This document shows positions 35,536-43,592 of a stretch of 64,000 nt of DNA, piece by piece. The DNA is taken from contig JANNFI010000064.1 in assembly GCA_031379665.1 (NCBI GenBank), forward strand, positions 1 to 64,000, in the 5' to 3' direction. The notes below the pieces were generated by a model that was given only the letters and a program-made list of their open reading frames with translations, was not told the DNA's origin and made no database searches. The translations under genes and the position numbers were made by a program. The stretch's first letter is position 1, and the number at the start of each line of letters is the position of its first letter. This DNA comes from SZUA-254 sp031379665 (GTDB lineage: Bacteria; Bacteroidota; Ignavibacteria; UBA10030; SZUA-254).

Positions 35536-36501
35536 ATGAACGATCTCAAGGACTACATTCGTCGACACTCGCGCGAGCTCGGTATCGACATGGTGGGTTT
35601 CGCGGCGGTTGAGGATCGCGGCCCGGAGGGAGACAGGCTGGCGCAGTGGCTCTCGGAAGGGTGCCACGGGACGATGGCGTGGATGGAAAAAAACCGTGAA
35701 CGCCGTTCCGACCCGGGGCTCCTCCTCGACGGAGTCAGGACCATCGTTTCGGTGGGGCTCAATTACCAGACACCGCACGCTCATCCCGACACCCCTGGGA
35801 CGGGAAAAGTATCGCGGTACGCGTGGGGCGATGATTACCACGAGGTCCTCGGCCGAAGGCTCGACGCTCTCCTGGCGGGAATACGGGACCGTTTCCCTGA
35901 AGTTCAGGGGAAGGTGTACGTCGATACCGGTCCGGTGATGGAGAAGGCGTGGGCGCAGCGCGCGGGCCTCGGGTGGCAGGGGAAACACACGAACCTCATC
36001 TCGCGGGAACACGGGTCGTGGCTCTTCCTCGGAGAGATCCTCCTGACCGCGGAAATCGAACCGGACGTCCCCGAGACCGACCACTGCGGGAATTGCACGC
36101 TCTGCATCGAGGCCTGCCCGACCGGAGCGATCACCGGGCCGTACCTGCTCGACGCCCGGCTCTGCATCTCGTACGTCACCATCGAACACCGGGGCCCGAT
36201 CCCCGACGATGTCACCGGCCGGCTCGATGGATGGCTTTACGGGTGCGACGTGTGCCAGGACGTCTGCCCGTGGAACGAACGCGCGGCGGACTGCGGCGAA
36301 CCGGCCTTCGAACCGCGGAAGGGCAACGTGGCCCGGGACCTCAAAGAGGTCCTGGCGATGAGCGCCGAAGAGTTCCGATCGGCGTTCAGGAAGAGCCCCA
36401 TTCGGCGGGCGAAGCTCGAAGGCCTCAAGCGCACGGCGCTCTCGCTGCTCGAGGCCGGACGACAAACCGAACAGACCAACAAGGAAGACAATGGAACATA
36501 A
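35536..36501 (+). CDS. queG: Epoxyqueuosine reductase
   Basis: A 321-residue QueG. This B12- and iron-sulfur-dependent enzyme reduces epoxyqueuosine in tRNA to queuosine. Evidence includes the DUF1730 N-domain (IVSVGLNYQTPH, then SRYAWGDDYHEVL), GLGWQGKHTNLI, and two [4Fe-4S] motifs (CGNCTLCIEACPTGAI and CDVCQDVCPWN). ATG 35536 directly follows AAGG. Its end overlaps the trxB start by 11 bases. It is the second B12-dependent enzyme in the window after metH. The shortened C-terminus (no HEAT extension) is common. Confidence 0.95.
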   Translation: MNDLKDYIRRHSRELGIDMVGFAAVEDRGPEGDRLAQWLSEGCHGTMAWMEKNRERRSDPGLLLDGVRTIVSVGLNYQTPHAHPDTPGTGKVSRYAWGDDYHEVLGRRLDALLAGIRDRFPEVQGKVYVDTGPVMEKAWAQRAGLGWQGKHTNLISREHGSWLFLGEILLTAEIEPDVPETDHCGNCTLCIEACPTGAITGPYLLDARLCISYVTIEHRGPIPDDVTGRLDGWLYGCDVCQDVCPWNERAADCGEPAFEPRKGNVARDLKEVLAMSAEEFRSAFRKSPIRRAKLEGLKRTALSLLEAGRQTEQTNKEDNGT

Positions 36502-37432
36502 GCACAGCGTCCTCATCATCGGCTCCGGCCCGGCGGGACTCACAGCGGCGCTCTACGCCGCGCGCGCAAATTTCAAGCCCGTGGTCTTCGAGGGCATCCA
36601 GCCAGGGGGTCAGCTCACCATCACCACCGACGTCGAAAATTACCCCGGCTTCCCTGATGGGATCCTGGGCCCACAGTTGATGGACCTCTTCAGGAAACAG
36701 GCGCAACGGTTCGACGCGAAGATGCTCTTCCAGGACGTCACGAAGGTCGATTTCGGGTCCCGGCCGTTCAGGATATGGTCGAACGACGAACTACACCTTG
36801 CTGACTCGGTCATCATCGCCACCGGCGCGTCCGCGAAGTGGCTTGGGATCCCGTCCGAACAACGATATATGGGTCACGGGGTCTCAGCCTGCGCCACCTG
36901 CGACGGGTTCTTCTTCCGGGGGCTCGAGGTCGCCGTGGTCGGGGGGGGCGACACGGCGATGGAAGAGGCGAATTTCCTCACCCGATTCGCGACGAAGGTC
37001 ACCATCATCCACCGGCGGGACCGGTTGCGGGCGTCGAAGATCATGCAGGACCGGACCCTCGCCAACCCGAAGATCGCCGTGATGTACGACTCGATGATCG
37101 AGGAGATCGTCGGGAAGGAAGAGAACGGCAGGAAGGGTGTGACCGGGATGAGGGTCAGGAACGTCAGGACCGGGTCGATCGCCGAAGTCCGGACCGACGG
37201 GGTCTTCATGGGTATCGGCCATCAACCGAACACACGGCTCTTCAACGGGCAGATCGACCTCACCGAGGGCGGGTACATCGCCGTGGCGGCGGGAACGACA
37301 AGGACGAACATCCCGGGCGTATTCGCCGCGGGCGACGTCGCCGATCCGTCCTACCGACAGGCCGTCACCGCCGCGGGAACCGGGTGCATGGCCGCAATGG
37401 ACGCCGAACGATTCCTGGAATCGTCTCACTGA
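36491..37432 (+). CDS. trxB: Thioredoxin reductase
   Basis: A 313-residue low-molecular-weight TrxB that transfers electrons from NADPH via FAD to thioredoxin. FAD site LIIGSGPAGLTAALYAARA, redox pair in SACATCDGFFF, NADPH site VAVVGGGDTAMEEANFL, and the C-terminal FAD motif GVFAAGDVAD. ATG 36491 overlaps queG, with AAGGAAG upstream. A TGACAG/CTGTCA inverted repeat spans the stop codon (37430-37452). Confidence 0.97.
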   Translation: MEHKHSVLIIGSGPAGLTAALYAARANFKPVVFEGIQPGGQLTITTDVENYPGFPDGILGPQLMDLFRKQAQRFDAKMLFQDVTKVDFGSRPFRIWSNDELHLADSVIIATGASAKWLGIPSEQRYMGHGVSACATCDGFFFRGLEVAVVGGGDTAMEEANFLTRFATKVTIIHRRDRLRASKIMQDRTLANPKIAVMYDSMIEEIVGKEENGRKGVTGMRVRNVRTGSIAEVRTDGVFMGIGHQPNTRLFNGQIDLTEGGYIAVAAGTTRTNIPGVFAAGDVADPSYRQAVTAAGTGCMAAMDAERFLESSH

Positions 37433-37580
37433 CAGGGCATCGCATTCTGTCATGTAGTAATGGCGCGATCTTGCCATCGTGTCGGCCCAGCCTGAAATAT
37501 TGAATCCAATCGACTGTCACTCTGTCAAGCGACGACGGGGGTGAACCTCCCGGCGGCGCGCTGTTGCGCTCTGGCCGCTC

Positions 37581-37596
37581 TGGCACAGGAGTTGTG
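37581..37596 (+). promoter_or_regulatory. Sigma54-like promoter element before the hsp20 gene
   Basis: TGGCAC (37581-37586) and TTGTG (37592-37596) have the -24/-12 spacing of sigma54 promoters (consensus TGGCAC-N5-TTGCW). The GG and TTG are kept and the C of the -12 element is changed to T. It is 69 bases before the hsp20 start. No equally good sigma70 promoter is seen in the 232-base gap 37433-37664. Confidence 0.5.
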
Positions 37597-37664
37597 ATTG
37601 ATATCATCAGAGCACGGACACAATCAGTCAACGACAACCTCAAACATAAAAGGAGTCTGAGAAT

Positions 37665-38144
37665 ATGACAGTCATCCATTGCACACCGGTTCGTGACGTT
37701 CGGCGCTGGACGCCCGTCACTGACCTCACGGCGGAAATCCAAAAGATGGAGAAGGATTTCGACCGGATCTTCGATCGTACCACCGGCGCCCTTGGCGCCG
37801 ACGTCCGCACTGACGCGATTAGTCCCAGGCTGGACGTCACCGAGAACGAGGACGGGTTCACCATACAGGTCGAGTTGCCCGGCGTCGAGAAAAAGGACGT
37901 GAAAATCACGGTGACCAACGGCGTCCTCTCCGTCAGCGGGGAGAAAAAGCCGCACAACGAAGGGAAGGGGGTTACCCTCCACAGGGCCGAGAGGTCGTTC
38001 GGCACCTTCGAACGCTCCTTCACACTGCCGCCGGCGGCACAGAGCGATAAGATCGGGGCGACATTTTCCAACGGAGTCCTCACTCTTACCGTCCCCAAGC
38101 CGGAACAGGCGAAACCACGTGAAATCGAAGTCACAGTGAAATAA
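37665..38144 (+). CDS. Hsp20/alpha-crystallin family small heat-shock protein
   Basis: A 159-residue small chaperone that binds unfolding proteins without ATP. The alpha-crystallin domain runs from about residue 50 (PRLDVTENEDGFTIQVELPG, DVKITVTNGVLSVSGEKK) to NGVLTLTVPK, followed by a short tail (QAKPREIEVTVK) in place of a clear I-x-I motif. AAAGGAG precedes ATG 37665. A sigma54-like element lies upstream and a strong terminator follows. Confidence 0.94.
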   Translation: MTVIHCTPVRDVRRWTPVTDLTAEIQKMEKDFDRIFDRTTGALGADVRTDAISPRLDVTENEDGFTIQVELPGVEKKDVKITVTNGVLSVSGEKKPHNEGKGVTLHRAERSFGTFERSFTLPPAAQSDKIGATFSNGVLTLTVPKPEQAKPREIEVTVK

Positions 38145-38167
38145 TCGCCCCACCCGACGGCCCCCCG

Positions 38168-38207
38168 GGCGCACCGGCCCACGATGCCGGTGCGCCTTTT
38201 GTATTTT
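38168..38207 (+). terminator. Strong intrinsic terminator after hsp20
   Basis: GGCGCACCGG (38168-38177) and CCGGTGCGCC (38187-38196) form a 10-bp GC-rich stem with a 9-nt loop, followed by TTTTGTATTTT. Confidence 0.93.
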
Positions 38208-38248
38208 CCGGATGCCAAAATGCCCGTTGATGCGCGCAAAACGAGATG

Positions 38249-38277
38249 TTGACTTTTGGCGTGCATTTTCGTATAAT
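38249..38277 (+). promoter_or_regulatory. Near-consensus sigma70 promoter for the HU gene
   Basis: TTGACT (38249-38254), 17 nt, perfect TATAAT (38272-38277). The HU start is 209 bases further on, so the mRNA has a long leader. The 38145-38485 gap (341 bases) thus holds the hsp20 terminator, this promoter and the leader, with no gene. Confidence 0.82.
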
Positions 38278-38485
38278 TAGGCGAATTTTAAACAGGTTAT
38301 AGGTATCGTTTCATGAATAGAATTCGATGAAATCCGGATACCTTGAGAAAATCGATAAAGTTGGCCGATCCATTATACCTCTGCACGACGCGCGACTGCA
38401 GTGCGCTTCCTCAGTCCTTTCTGACGGGCATTCGTACGTCAGCCTCGAAGGCGGATCATGTTACATCACCTAAGGAGAGATAACG

Positions 38486-38791
38486 TTGACAAAAGCCGAC
38501 ATTGTTGATCATATTGCTTCGGGGACCGGTTTGACGAAGGTCGAAACAGAGGCGGTGGTGGATGGTTTCATCCAGACCGTGATCGAAGCCCTGAAGGAAG
38601 GGAAGAACATCGAGATCAGGGGCTTTGGAAGTTTCAAGACAAAGAAACGGAAGGCAAGGATCGCACGGAATCCCCGGACCGGCGCGCAGGTCCAGGTCGA
38701 CGAACATTTCGTTCCTTTTTTCAAGGTCTCGAAGGAATTGAAATCGACGGTCAACCTGAACCTGAAGAGGAAACAGCCCTCCGTCGGTTGA
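38486..38791 (+). CDS. HU/IHF family DNA-binding protein
   Basis: A 101-residue nucleoid protein with the HU signature GFGSFKTKKRKARIARNPRTG and the DNA-inserting proline in the beta-arm (ARNP). The N-terminal helices (MTKADIVDHIASGTGLTK) align with HU/IHF. Translation starts at TTG 38486 with AAGGAGAG 6-13 nt upstream, the only sensible start. A strong promoter and a long leader suggest high but regulated expression. Whether it acts as HU homodimer or IHF-like partner is not decidable. Confidence 0.95.
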   Translation: MTKADIVDHIASGTGLTKVETEAVVDGFIQTVIEALKEGKNIEIRGFGSFKTKKRKARIARNPRTGAQVQVDEHFVPFFKVSKELKSTVNLNLKRKQPSVG

Positions 38792-38800
38792 CTCCCACCC

Positions 38801-39655
38801 GTGACGACCACTCGAATCTGTTCATCCTGCGGCGCCAGCCTCGAATCCAGCGACCGGTTCTGCCCTTTCTGCGGGAGGGCCGCCGAACCGGTGACCGGAA
38901 CCGGTGACAACACCGGCCTGGCGGCTGCGATGATGGCAGCCTGCCCGATGTGCGGGCAAATGAACCCCCTTTCCTCGGCGACGTGCGCCACGTGCGGCGC
39001 AAAAATCGGTCATGCCGTCCGGCCGCCCGATACAGTCCGCGCAACGAAAGACGTCCCACAGGGCATCGGGACGGTTCAGAGCTGGAAATTCACGCTCGGG
39101 GTAGGGGCGCTTCTGGTCATCGCGCTGGTGATCGTGGTATCGTCGGGCAAAGAATCGGTACCGACGGCAGTGCAGGAGACGGCCCAGAATGATCCCCACG
39201 ATCCGGGGATGATGCAACGGATCAAGGAGCTTCAGGCTCACATCGAGGAACATCCGGACGACCCTGAGGCCCTGCTCGAGTTCGCCAATATGCTCTACGA
39301 TGTCCGGTTCTTCGACCGCGCTGCGACGATGTACGAGCGCCATCTCACGCTCAACCCGTCGAACGCCGACGCGCGGGTCGACCTTGGCACATCCTACTTC
39401 CAGCTGTCGTTCAGCGACAGCGCCCGGAAGGTCGAACTGATTTCCCGGGCCGAAACCTGTTTCCTCGAGGCGATCGAAACGAAACCCAAACACCAGCTGG
39501 CCCATTTCAATCTCGGCATCATCCATCTCCACCGCGGCGACATGGATGGTGCGAATATATGGCTCCGGAAATCGGTGGCCATCGACCCCAGCTCGGAAGC
39601 CGCCCAACGAGCCCAGCAGTTGCTTTCCCAACACGTCAAGAACAATCCATCATAA
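38801..39655 (+). CDS. Zinc-ribbon, membrane-anchored TPR protein
   Basis: A 284-residue protein with two N-terminal zinc ribbons: CSSCGASLESSDRFCPFCG (residues 7-25) and CPMCGQ...CATCG (about 48-66). A single transmembrane helix follows (FTLGVGALLVIALVIVVSS). The C-terminal domain has three or so tetratricopeptide repeats (EALLEFANMLYDVRFFDRAA, ARVDLGTSYFQL, AHFNLGIIHLHRGDMDGA). The ribbon side would be cytoplasmic and the TPR side periplasmic. The start is GTG 38801, without a clear ribosome-binding site. It probably acts as a scaffold. The exact role is unknown. Confidence 0.82.
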   Translation: MTTTRICSSCGASLESSDRFCPFCGRAAEPVTGTGDNTGLAAAMMAACPMCGQMNPLSSATCATCGAKIGHAVRPPDTVRATKDVPQGIGTVQSWKFTLGVGALLVIALVIVVSSGKESVPTAVQETAQNDPHDPGMMQRIKELQAHIEEHPDDPEALLEFANMLYDVRFFDRAATMYERHLTLNPSNADARVDLGTSYFQLSFSDSARKVELISRAETCFLEAIETKPKHQLAHFNLGIIHLHRGDMDGANIWLRKSVAIDPSSEAAQRAQQLLSQHVKNNPS

Positions 39656-39670
39656 CCAGAGGAACGAGAG

Positions 39671-39766
39671 ATGCCCAGTGGCAAGAAACGATTGAGAAAA
39701 AAAATGGCGACCCACAAGCGGAAAAAACGGCTTCGTAAGATGCGGCACAAGAAGAAAAACCGTTAG
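39671..39766 (+). CDS. AURKAIP1/COX24 (mS38-like) small basic ribosome-associated protein
   Basis: A 31-residue, extremely basic protein (MPSGKKRLRK, then KMATHKRKKR, then LRKMRHKKK). The pattern ATHKRKKRLRKxRHK is the signature of the COX24/AURKAIP1 family, whose mitochondrial member is ribosomal protein mS38. Short bacterial relatives are typical of Bacteroidota and allied phyla. AGAGG lies 8 nt before ATG 39671. Its short length makes it easy to miss. It is probably a ribosomal or ribosome-associated protein. It also supports an FCB origin for this genome. Confidence 0.85.
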   Translation: MPSGKKRLRKKMATHKRKKRLRKMRHKKKNR

Positions 39767-40032
39767 GTGACCGCGGCGGGCCCGGCGTTCCGGGACCCGT
39801 CCACGGCATACCCCGGGAATGGGGGTCGGGGTCACGTCCGCGACGAGCCCCGTTCTCGTTTCGACCGTACTGATCAACACCTGCGTACCCTCCAGGCAAT
39901 TGGAGCACCAGGCGACCCGCGCAACGCCGGCTTCAGGCGTCGTTTACTTGATTATTTGGGCCAATCTTTTTACTTTGAATCGAGTCATTCACTCATCCAT
40001 ATACTCCAGTGGCCTCGGAAGGGGGATCTACC

Positions 40033-40425
40033 ATGTCGAAGGAAAATAGCGGACTCGCCAAGGGCCTGTTCATCGGGTTCCTGGTGGGAGGAATCGCGGG
40101 CGCCGTCGCCGCCCTGTTGTATGCTCCGAAGAGCGGCAAGGAATAGAGGAGCGACATCAAGAAAAAAACCGAAGAACTCACAGGCGACGTCGGCGAATAC
40201 CTGCGATCGACAGGGAGCAGGACGACCGAAATGGTGAATCGCGGCAAACACCGCTCCGACGAGATCATCGCCTCGGCGCGCGAGAAAGCCGACCATATCA
40301 TGGACGACGCCGAGAAGGTCCTCACCGACATCCGCTCGAGGGCCGCTTCCGAGCCGGGGAAAATGAAGAGCGCCGTGCGCGCCGGAATGGATGCGTACAA
40401 GTCCGAAAAAGAACGGGGAGCCTGA
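40033..40425 (+). pseudogene. YtxH-domain protein gene interrupted by an in-frame amber codon
   Basis: ATG 40033 starts a YtxH-type protein: a single glycine-rich hydrophobic helix (GLFIGFLVGGIAGAVAALLYAPKSGKE). A TAG at 40144-40146 then interrupts it. The same frame continues directly with RSDIKKKTEELTGDVGEYL and the usual amphipathic helical tail to the TGA at 40423-40425. In intact family members the junction reads GKELRSDI, so a Leu codon (TTG) has apparently become TAG. It may be a real nonsense mutation, a read error, or a readthrough site. The intact product would be a 130-residue envelope/stress protein. The following DUF948-like gene is a usual neighbour. Confidence 0.85.
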
Positions 40426-40466
40426 GCGCCCCCGGGCCTGCTGACCATATCAGGAGAAGGTAAACC

Positions 40467-40853
40467 ATGGAAGGATTTGCCACCGTCGTCCAGGTCCTGT
40501 CCGACCTCGCTGTGATCGCACTTTGCGTCTTTCTCGTGGTCTTCCTGGTCCGCCTGAAGACAGCCCTCGGGGTGCTGGAACGGGAGATCCGGGAATTGAG
40601 CGCACGCACCCTCCCGGTTCTGGACAACCTCGAAGTCATTACCGACAAGATCAGGAACGTCGCGGAAAACATCAATGACCAGGTCGAACTGGTCAGAGAT
40701 TCGATCAACACCGTGAGGGAAATAGCAAACAACGTCGTCGATTTCGAACGCCGGATCCAGGCGCGGATCGAAGAACCGCTCCTGGAATCCATCGGCACCA
40801 TCGCCGCCGTCGTCAAGGGATTGAGGGCGTTCTTCGTCCGTCTCAAGGCCTGA
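40467..40853 (+). CDS. DUF948-like membrane-anchored coiled-coil protein
   Basis: A 128-residue protein with one N-terminal membrane helix (LAVIALCVFLVVFLVRL) followed by a long amphipathic helix (LEVITDKIRNVAENINDQV, VELVRDSINTVREIANNV), as in DUF948 proteins. AGGAGAAGG precedes ATG 40467. DUF948 and YtxH genes are frequent neighbours in Firmicutes and FCB genomes, and here the YtxH gene upstream is interrupted. Function unknown, presumably in the envelope. Confidence 0.82.
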   Translation: MEGFATVVQVLSDLAVIALCVFLVVFLVRLKTALGVLEREIRELSARTLPVLDNLEVITDKIRNVAENINDQVELVRDSINTVREIANNVVDFERRIQARIEEPLLESIGTIAAVVKGLRAFFVRLKA

Positions 40854-40969
40854 CGCCGCCCTCCGCCCACCCGCTCCCAGCCGGTCAGGCCCGGGGGTGT
40901 GACACCGTTTGATCAGATGCGCGACGACCACCCCGGTTCGTCTCACCACCTTCGCTGAGGACCGACCAT

Positions 40970-43072
40970 ATGAAAGAATATCACCCCGACAACATTCGTA
41001 ACCTCGCCTTGATCGGGCACGGCGGCTCGGGAAAGACCTCATTCTCTGAGGCGGTCTGCTTCTGCGCAGGATCCACAACGCGGCTCGGCAGGACCGAGGA
41101 GGGAAACACGGTCTCCGACTACCATCCCGATGAAATCGAACGCCAGATTTCCATCAACTCCGCGGTCATCTCCAACGAGTGGCACGGTTATAAGATCAAC
41201 CTGATCGACACCCCGGGGTATACCGATTTCACGGGCGAAGTGAAGGCGAGTCTCCGCGTCACGGACACAGCCCTCATCTTCCTGAAGGGAGTGGAGGGCG
41301 CCGAGGTGGGGACGGAGATTGTCTGGGGGTACACCAGGGAGATGAGAATCCCTTCCTGTTTCGTCGTGGCCAAACTCGACAATGAGAACGCGGACTTCGA
41401 CCATGTCGTGGCCCAGGCCAGGGAGCGATTCTCTCACGACGTCATCCCGGTCCATTTCCCTGCTGCCGTCGGCGATGGCTTCGGGGCGATCGTGGACGTC
41501 CTGAGGATGAAACTCTTCACCTTTGCGCGGGATGGGAAGGGAAAACCTGTCGAGGCGGAGATTCCGGACGCGTTGAAGCAAAAAGCGGCGGAGATGCGTG
41601 AACACCTGGTCGAGCAGATCGCTGAGACCGATGAAAAACTCCTCGATGCATTCTTCTCGGGCGGCACGCTCACCGACGACCAGCTCAGGAACGGGCTGAA
41701 AGCCGGGATCCGCAACAGGAAGATATTCCCTCTCCTCTGTGCGTCAGGAACGCTGAACACGGGGGTCTCGCTCGTGCTCGACTTCTGCGCGGAGTACGCG
41801 CCAGCGCCGAACCAGGTGGAGATCCCGATCGGGTTCGCGCCGGGCACAGACCACCAGAAGGAGATCCCCGTGAGGTGCGACCCCGCCGGGCAGCCGACGA
41901 TGTTCGTCTTCAAGACTGTCGCCGAACCCCACGTGGGGGAACTTTCGTTCTTCAGAGTCTACTCGGGGGCCGTGGCTCCCGGGATGGATATGATCAACGA
42001 CACGAACGGCAAGAACGAACGCCTCGCCCAGATCTTCGTGATGCGCGGGAAAGAACGGAAGGACATCGGGAAGCTGATGGCCGGAGATTTCGGGGCCGTC
42101 GTGAAACTCAAGGACACCCATACCAACAATACGCTCAGCAGCAAGGCCTTCCCCGTCGTCATGGCACCAATCGCCTTCCCCGAACCGGTCATCTCGATGT
42201 CGCTCGTGGCGAAGACGAAGGGCGACGAGGACAGGATCTCGACCGGCCTCCATTCCCTCCACGAGGAAGACCCCACGTTCGTGGTGAAGGTCGACGGGGA
42301 ACTACACCAGACCGTCATCAGCGGGCAGGGCGAGCTCCACCTGGAGATCATCGTGCGGAGGCTCAAGGCGAAGTACGGCGTTGAGGTAGATATGGTCGAG
42401 CCGAAGATCCCCTACCGTGAAACGATCAAAGGCCGGGTGAACGAGGTCGAGTACAAGCACAAGAAGCAGACCGGTGGGCGCGGCCAGTTCGGGCATGTCT
42501 GGATCAAGATCGAACCGTTGCCGCACGGGGGAGGGTTCGAATTCGAAGATGCCGTCGTCGGCGGCGTGGTCCCCACGAGGTTCGTTCCCGCGGTGCAAAA
42601 GGGGATTGTCGAGGCGCTGGAAACCGGCGTCGTGGCGGGGTACAAGGTCGTGGACGTGCGGGTGACGTTGTTCGACGGCTCCTACCACGACGTGGATTCG
42701 GACGATCACTCATTCAAGATCGCGGGCCGGATGGCGTTTAAGAAGGGATTCAAGGAAGCCCGCCCAATCCTCCTGGAACCGATTTATGAAATGGAAGTCC
42801 GGGTACCTGACGACTACCTGGGGGACGTCATGGGGGACATCTCAAGCCGCCGGGGCAAAATCCTCGGGATGGACTCGGACGGGACCACCCAGATCATCCG
42901 GGCCAATGTTCCGCTCAAGGAACTCTTCAGGTATTCGACCACCCTCCGGTCGATGACACAGGGCCGGGGCATCCATAAGCAGAAGTTCGGCCACTACGAG
43001 GAAATGCCGCGCGAAGTCGCCGAAAAAATCATTTCGGACCACTCGAAACATAAGGTGGAGGAGGAAGCCTGA
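40970..43072 (+). CDS. Elongation factor G paralogue (EF-G-like GTPase)
   Basis: A 700-residue translational GTPase with all five EF-G domains (G domain, domain II near GELSFFRVYSGAVAPG, domain IV KQTGGRGQFGHVWIKIEP, domain V PIYEMEVRVPDDYLGDVMGD). The nucleotide motifs differ from standard EF-G: the P-loop is GHGGSGKTS (AHIDAGKTT is usual), G3 is DTPGYTDF, and the N of the NKxD motif is Ala (VAKLDNENADF). This matches the EF-G-like paralogue found beside true EF-G in many phyla, thought to act in special translation or recycling steps. The main fusA with the str operon is not here. Confidence 0.9.
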   Translation: MKEYHPDNIRNLALIGHGGSGKTSFSEAVCFCAGSTTRLGRTEEGNTVSDYHPDEIERQISINSAVISNEWHGYKINLIDTPGYTDFTGEVKASLRVTDTALIFLKGVEGAEVGTEIVWGYTREMRIPSCFVVAKLDNENADFDHVVAQARERFSHDVIPVHFPAAVGDGFGAIVDVLRMKLFTFARDGKGKPVEAEIPDALKQKAAEMREHLVEQIAETDEKLLDAFFSGGTLTDDQLRNGLKAGIRNRKIFPLLCASGTLNTGVSLVLDFCAEYAPAPNQVEIPIGFAPGTDHQKEIPVRCDPAGQPTMFVFKTVAEPHVGELSFFRVYSGAVAPGMDMINDTNGKNERLAQIFVMRGKERKDIGKLMAGDFGAVVKLKDTHTNNTLSSKAFPVVMAPIAFPEPVISMSLVAKTKGDEDRISTGLHSLHEEDPTFVVKVDGELHQTVISGQGELHLEIIVRRLKAKYGVEVDMVEPKIPYRETIKGRVNEVEYKHKKQTGGRGQFGHVWIKIEPLPHGGGFEFEDAVVGGVVPTRFVPAVQKGIVEALETGVVAGYKVVDVRVTLFDGSYHDVDSDDHSFKIAGRMAFKKGFKEARPILLEPIYEMEVRVPDDYLGDVMGDISSRRGKILGMDSDGTTQIIRANVPLKELFRYSTTLRSMTQGRGIHKQKFGHYEEMPREVAEKIISDHSKHKVEEEA

Positions 43073-43097
43073 CCGGCGGGGGGGGACGGGAGCCCCG

Positions 43098-43592
43098 ATG
43101 AAGAAACTGCATTCGCCCTGGAGGTCGGCTTACATCCAGTCTTTCAAGACCCCGGGAAAAAAAGGTCGATGCGTCCTGTGCGCCGCGTTCCGGACGAAGA
43201 GGGACGACAGGGACTACGTCGTGGCGAGGGGAAAACACTCCTTCGTCCTGCTTAACCTCTATCCATACAACAGCGGCCACTGCATGATCGTCCCGAACCG
43301 CCACGTCGCCCGGCTCGACGCGCTCACCGGTGCGGAATATTCCGAGATGTTCCGGTACATCAGGAAAGTGATCGCGGGGCTGGAGAATGTGTCGGCGCCC
43401 GAGGGGTTCAACGTCGGTTCGAATTTCGGCCGGACAGCCGGTGCCGGAATCGATGACCATATCCATTTCCACGTCGTCCCGAGGTGGAACGGCGACACCA
43501 ACTTCATGCCGGTCCTGGCAGATACCAAGGTGATCTCCGAGGAGATGGCCCTCACCTGGGAGAAATTACGGAAGGCCTTACAGAAGCGTTGA
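43098..43592 (+). CDS. HIT-family hydrolase (Ap4A/Fhit-like)
   Basis: A 164-residue histidine-triad protein with C-x2-C (CVLCAAF) near the N-terminus, the conserved NLYPYNSGHCMIVPNRHVA block, and the catalytic triad HIHFHVVPRW. Enzymes of this branch cleave dinucleoside polyphosphates or nucleoside phosphoramidates. GGGAG precedes ATG 43098. Its 3' end overlaps that of the opposing nth gene by 15 bases. Confidence 0.93.
   Translation: MKKLHSPWRSAYIQSFKTPGKKGRCVLCAAFRTKRDDRDYVVARGKHSFVLLNLYPYNSGHCMIVPNRHVARLDALTGAEYSEMFRYIRKVIAGLENVSAPEGFNVGSNFGRTAGAGIDDHIHFHVVPRWNGDTNFMPVLADTKVISEEMALTWEKLRKALQKR

Noticed and set aside
37430..37452. TGACAG/CTGTCA inverted repeat at the trxB stop as a terminator
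   Set aside because: The stem is only 6 bp, the loop is 11 nt, and no T-run follows.
39767..40032. Possible gene or small RNA between the mS38-like gene and the YtxH gene
   Set aside because: The open frames here have no conserved features. Weak promoter-like pairs (TTGATT 39948 with TACTTT 39971, and TTGAAT 39975 with TATACT 40000) and a CGGGcCCGG/CCGGGaCCCG hairpin near 39777-39799 are too poor to call separately.
40033..40425. Programmed amber recoding (for example pyrrolysine) in the YtxH gene
   Set aside because: There is no downstream recoding structure, no Pyl genes in the window, and the family has Leu at this position. A simple point mutation or read error is the more economical reading.
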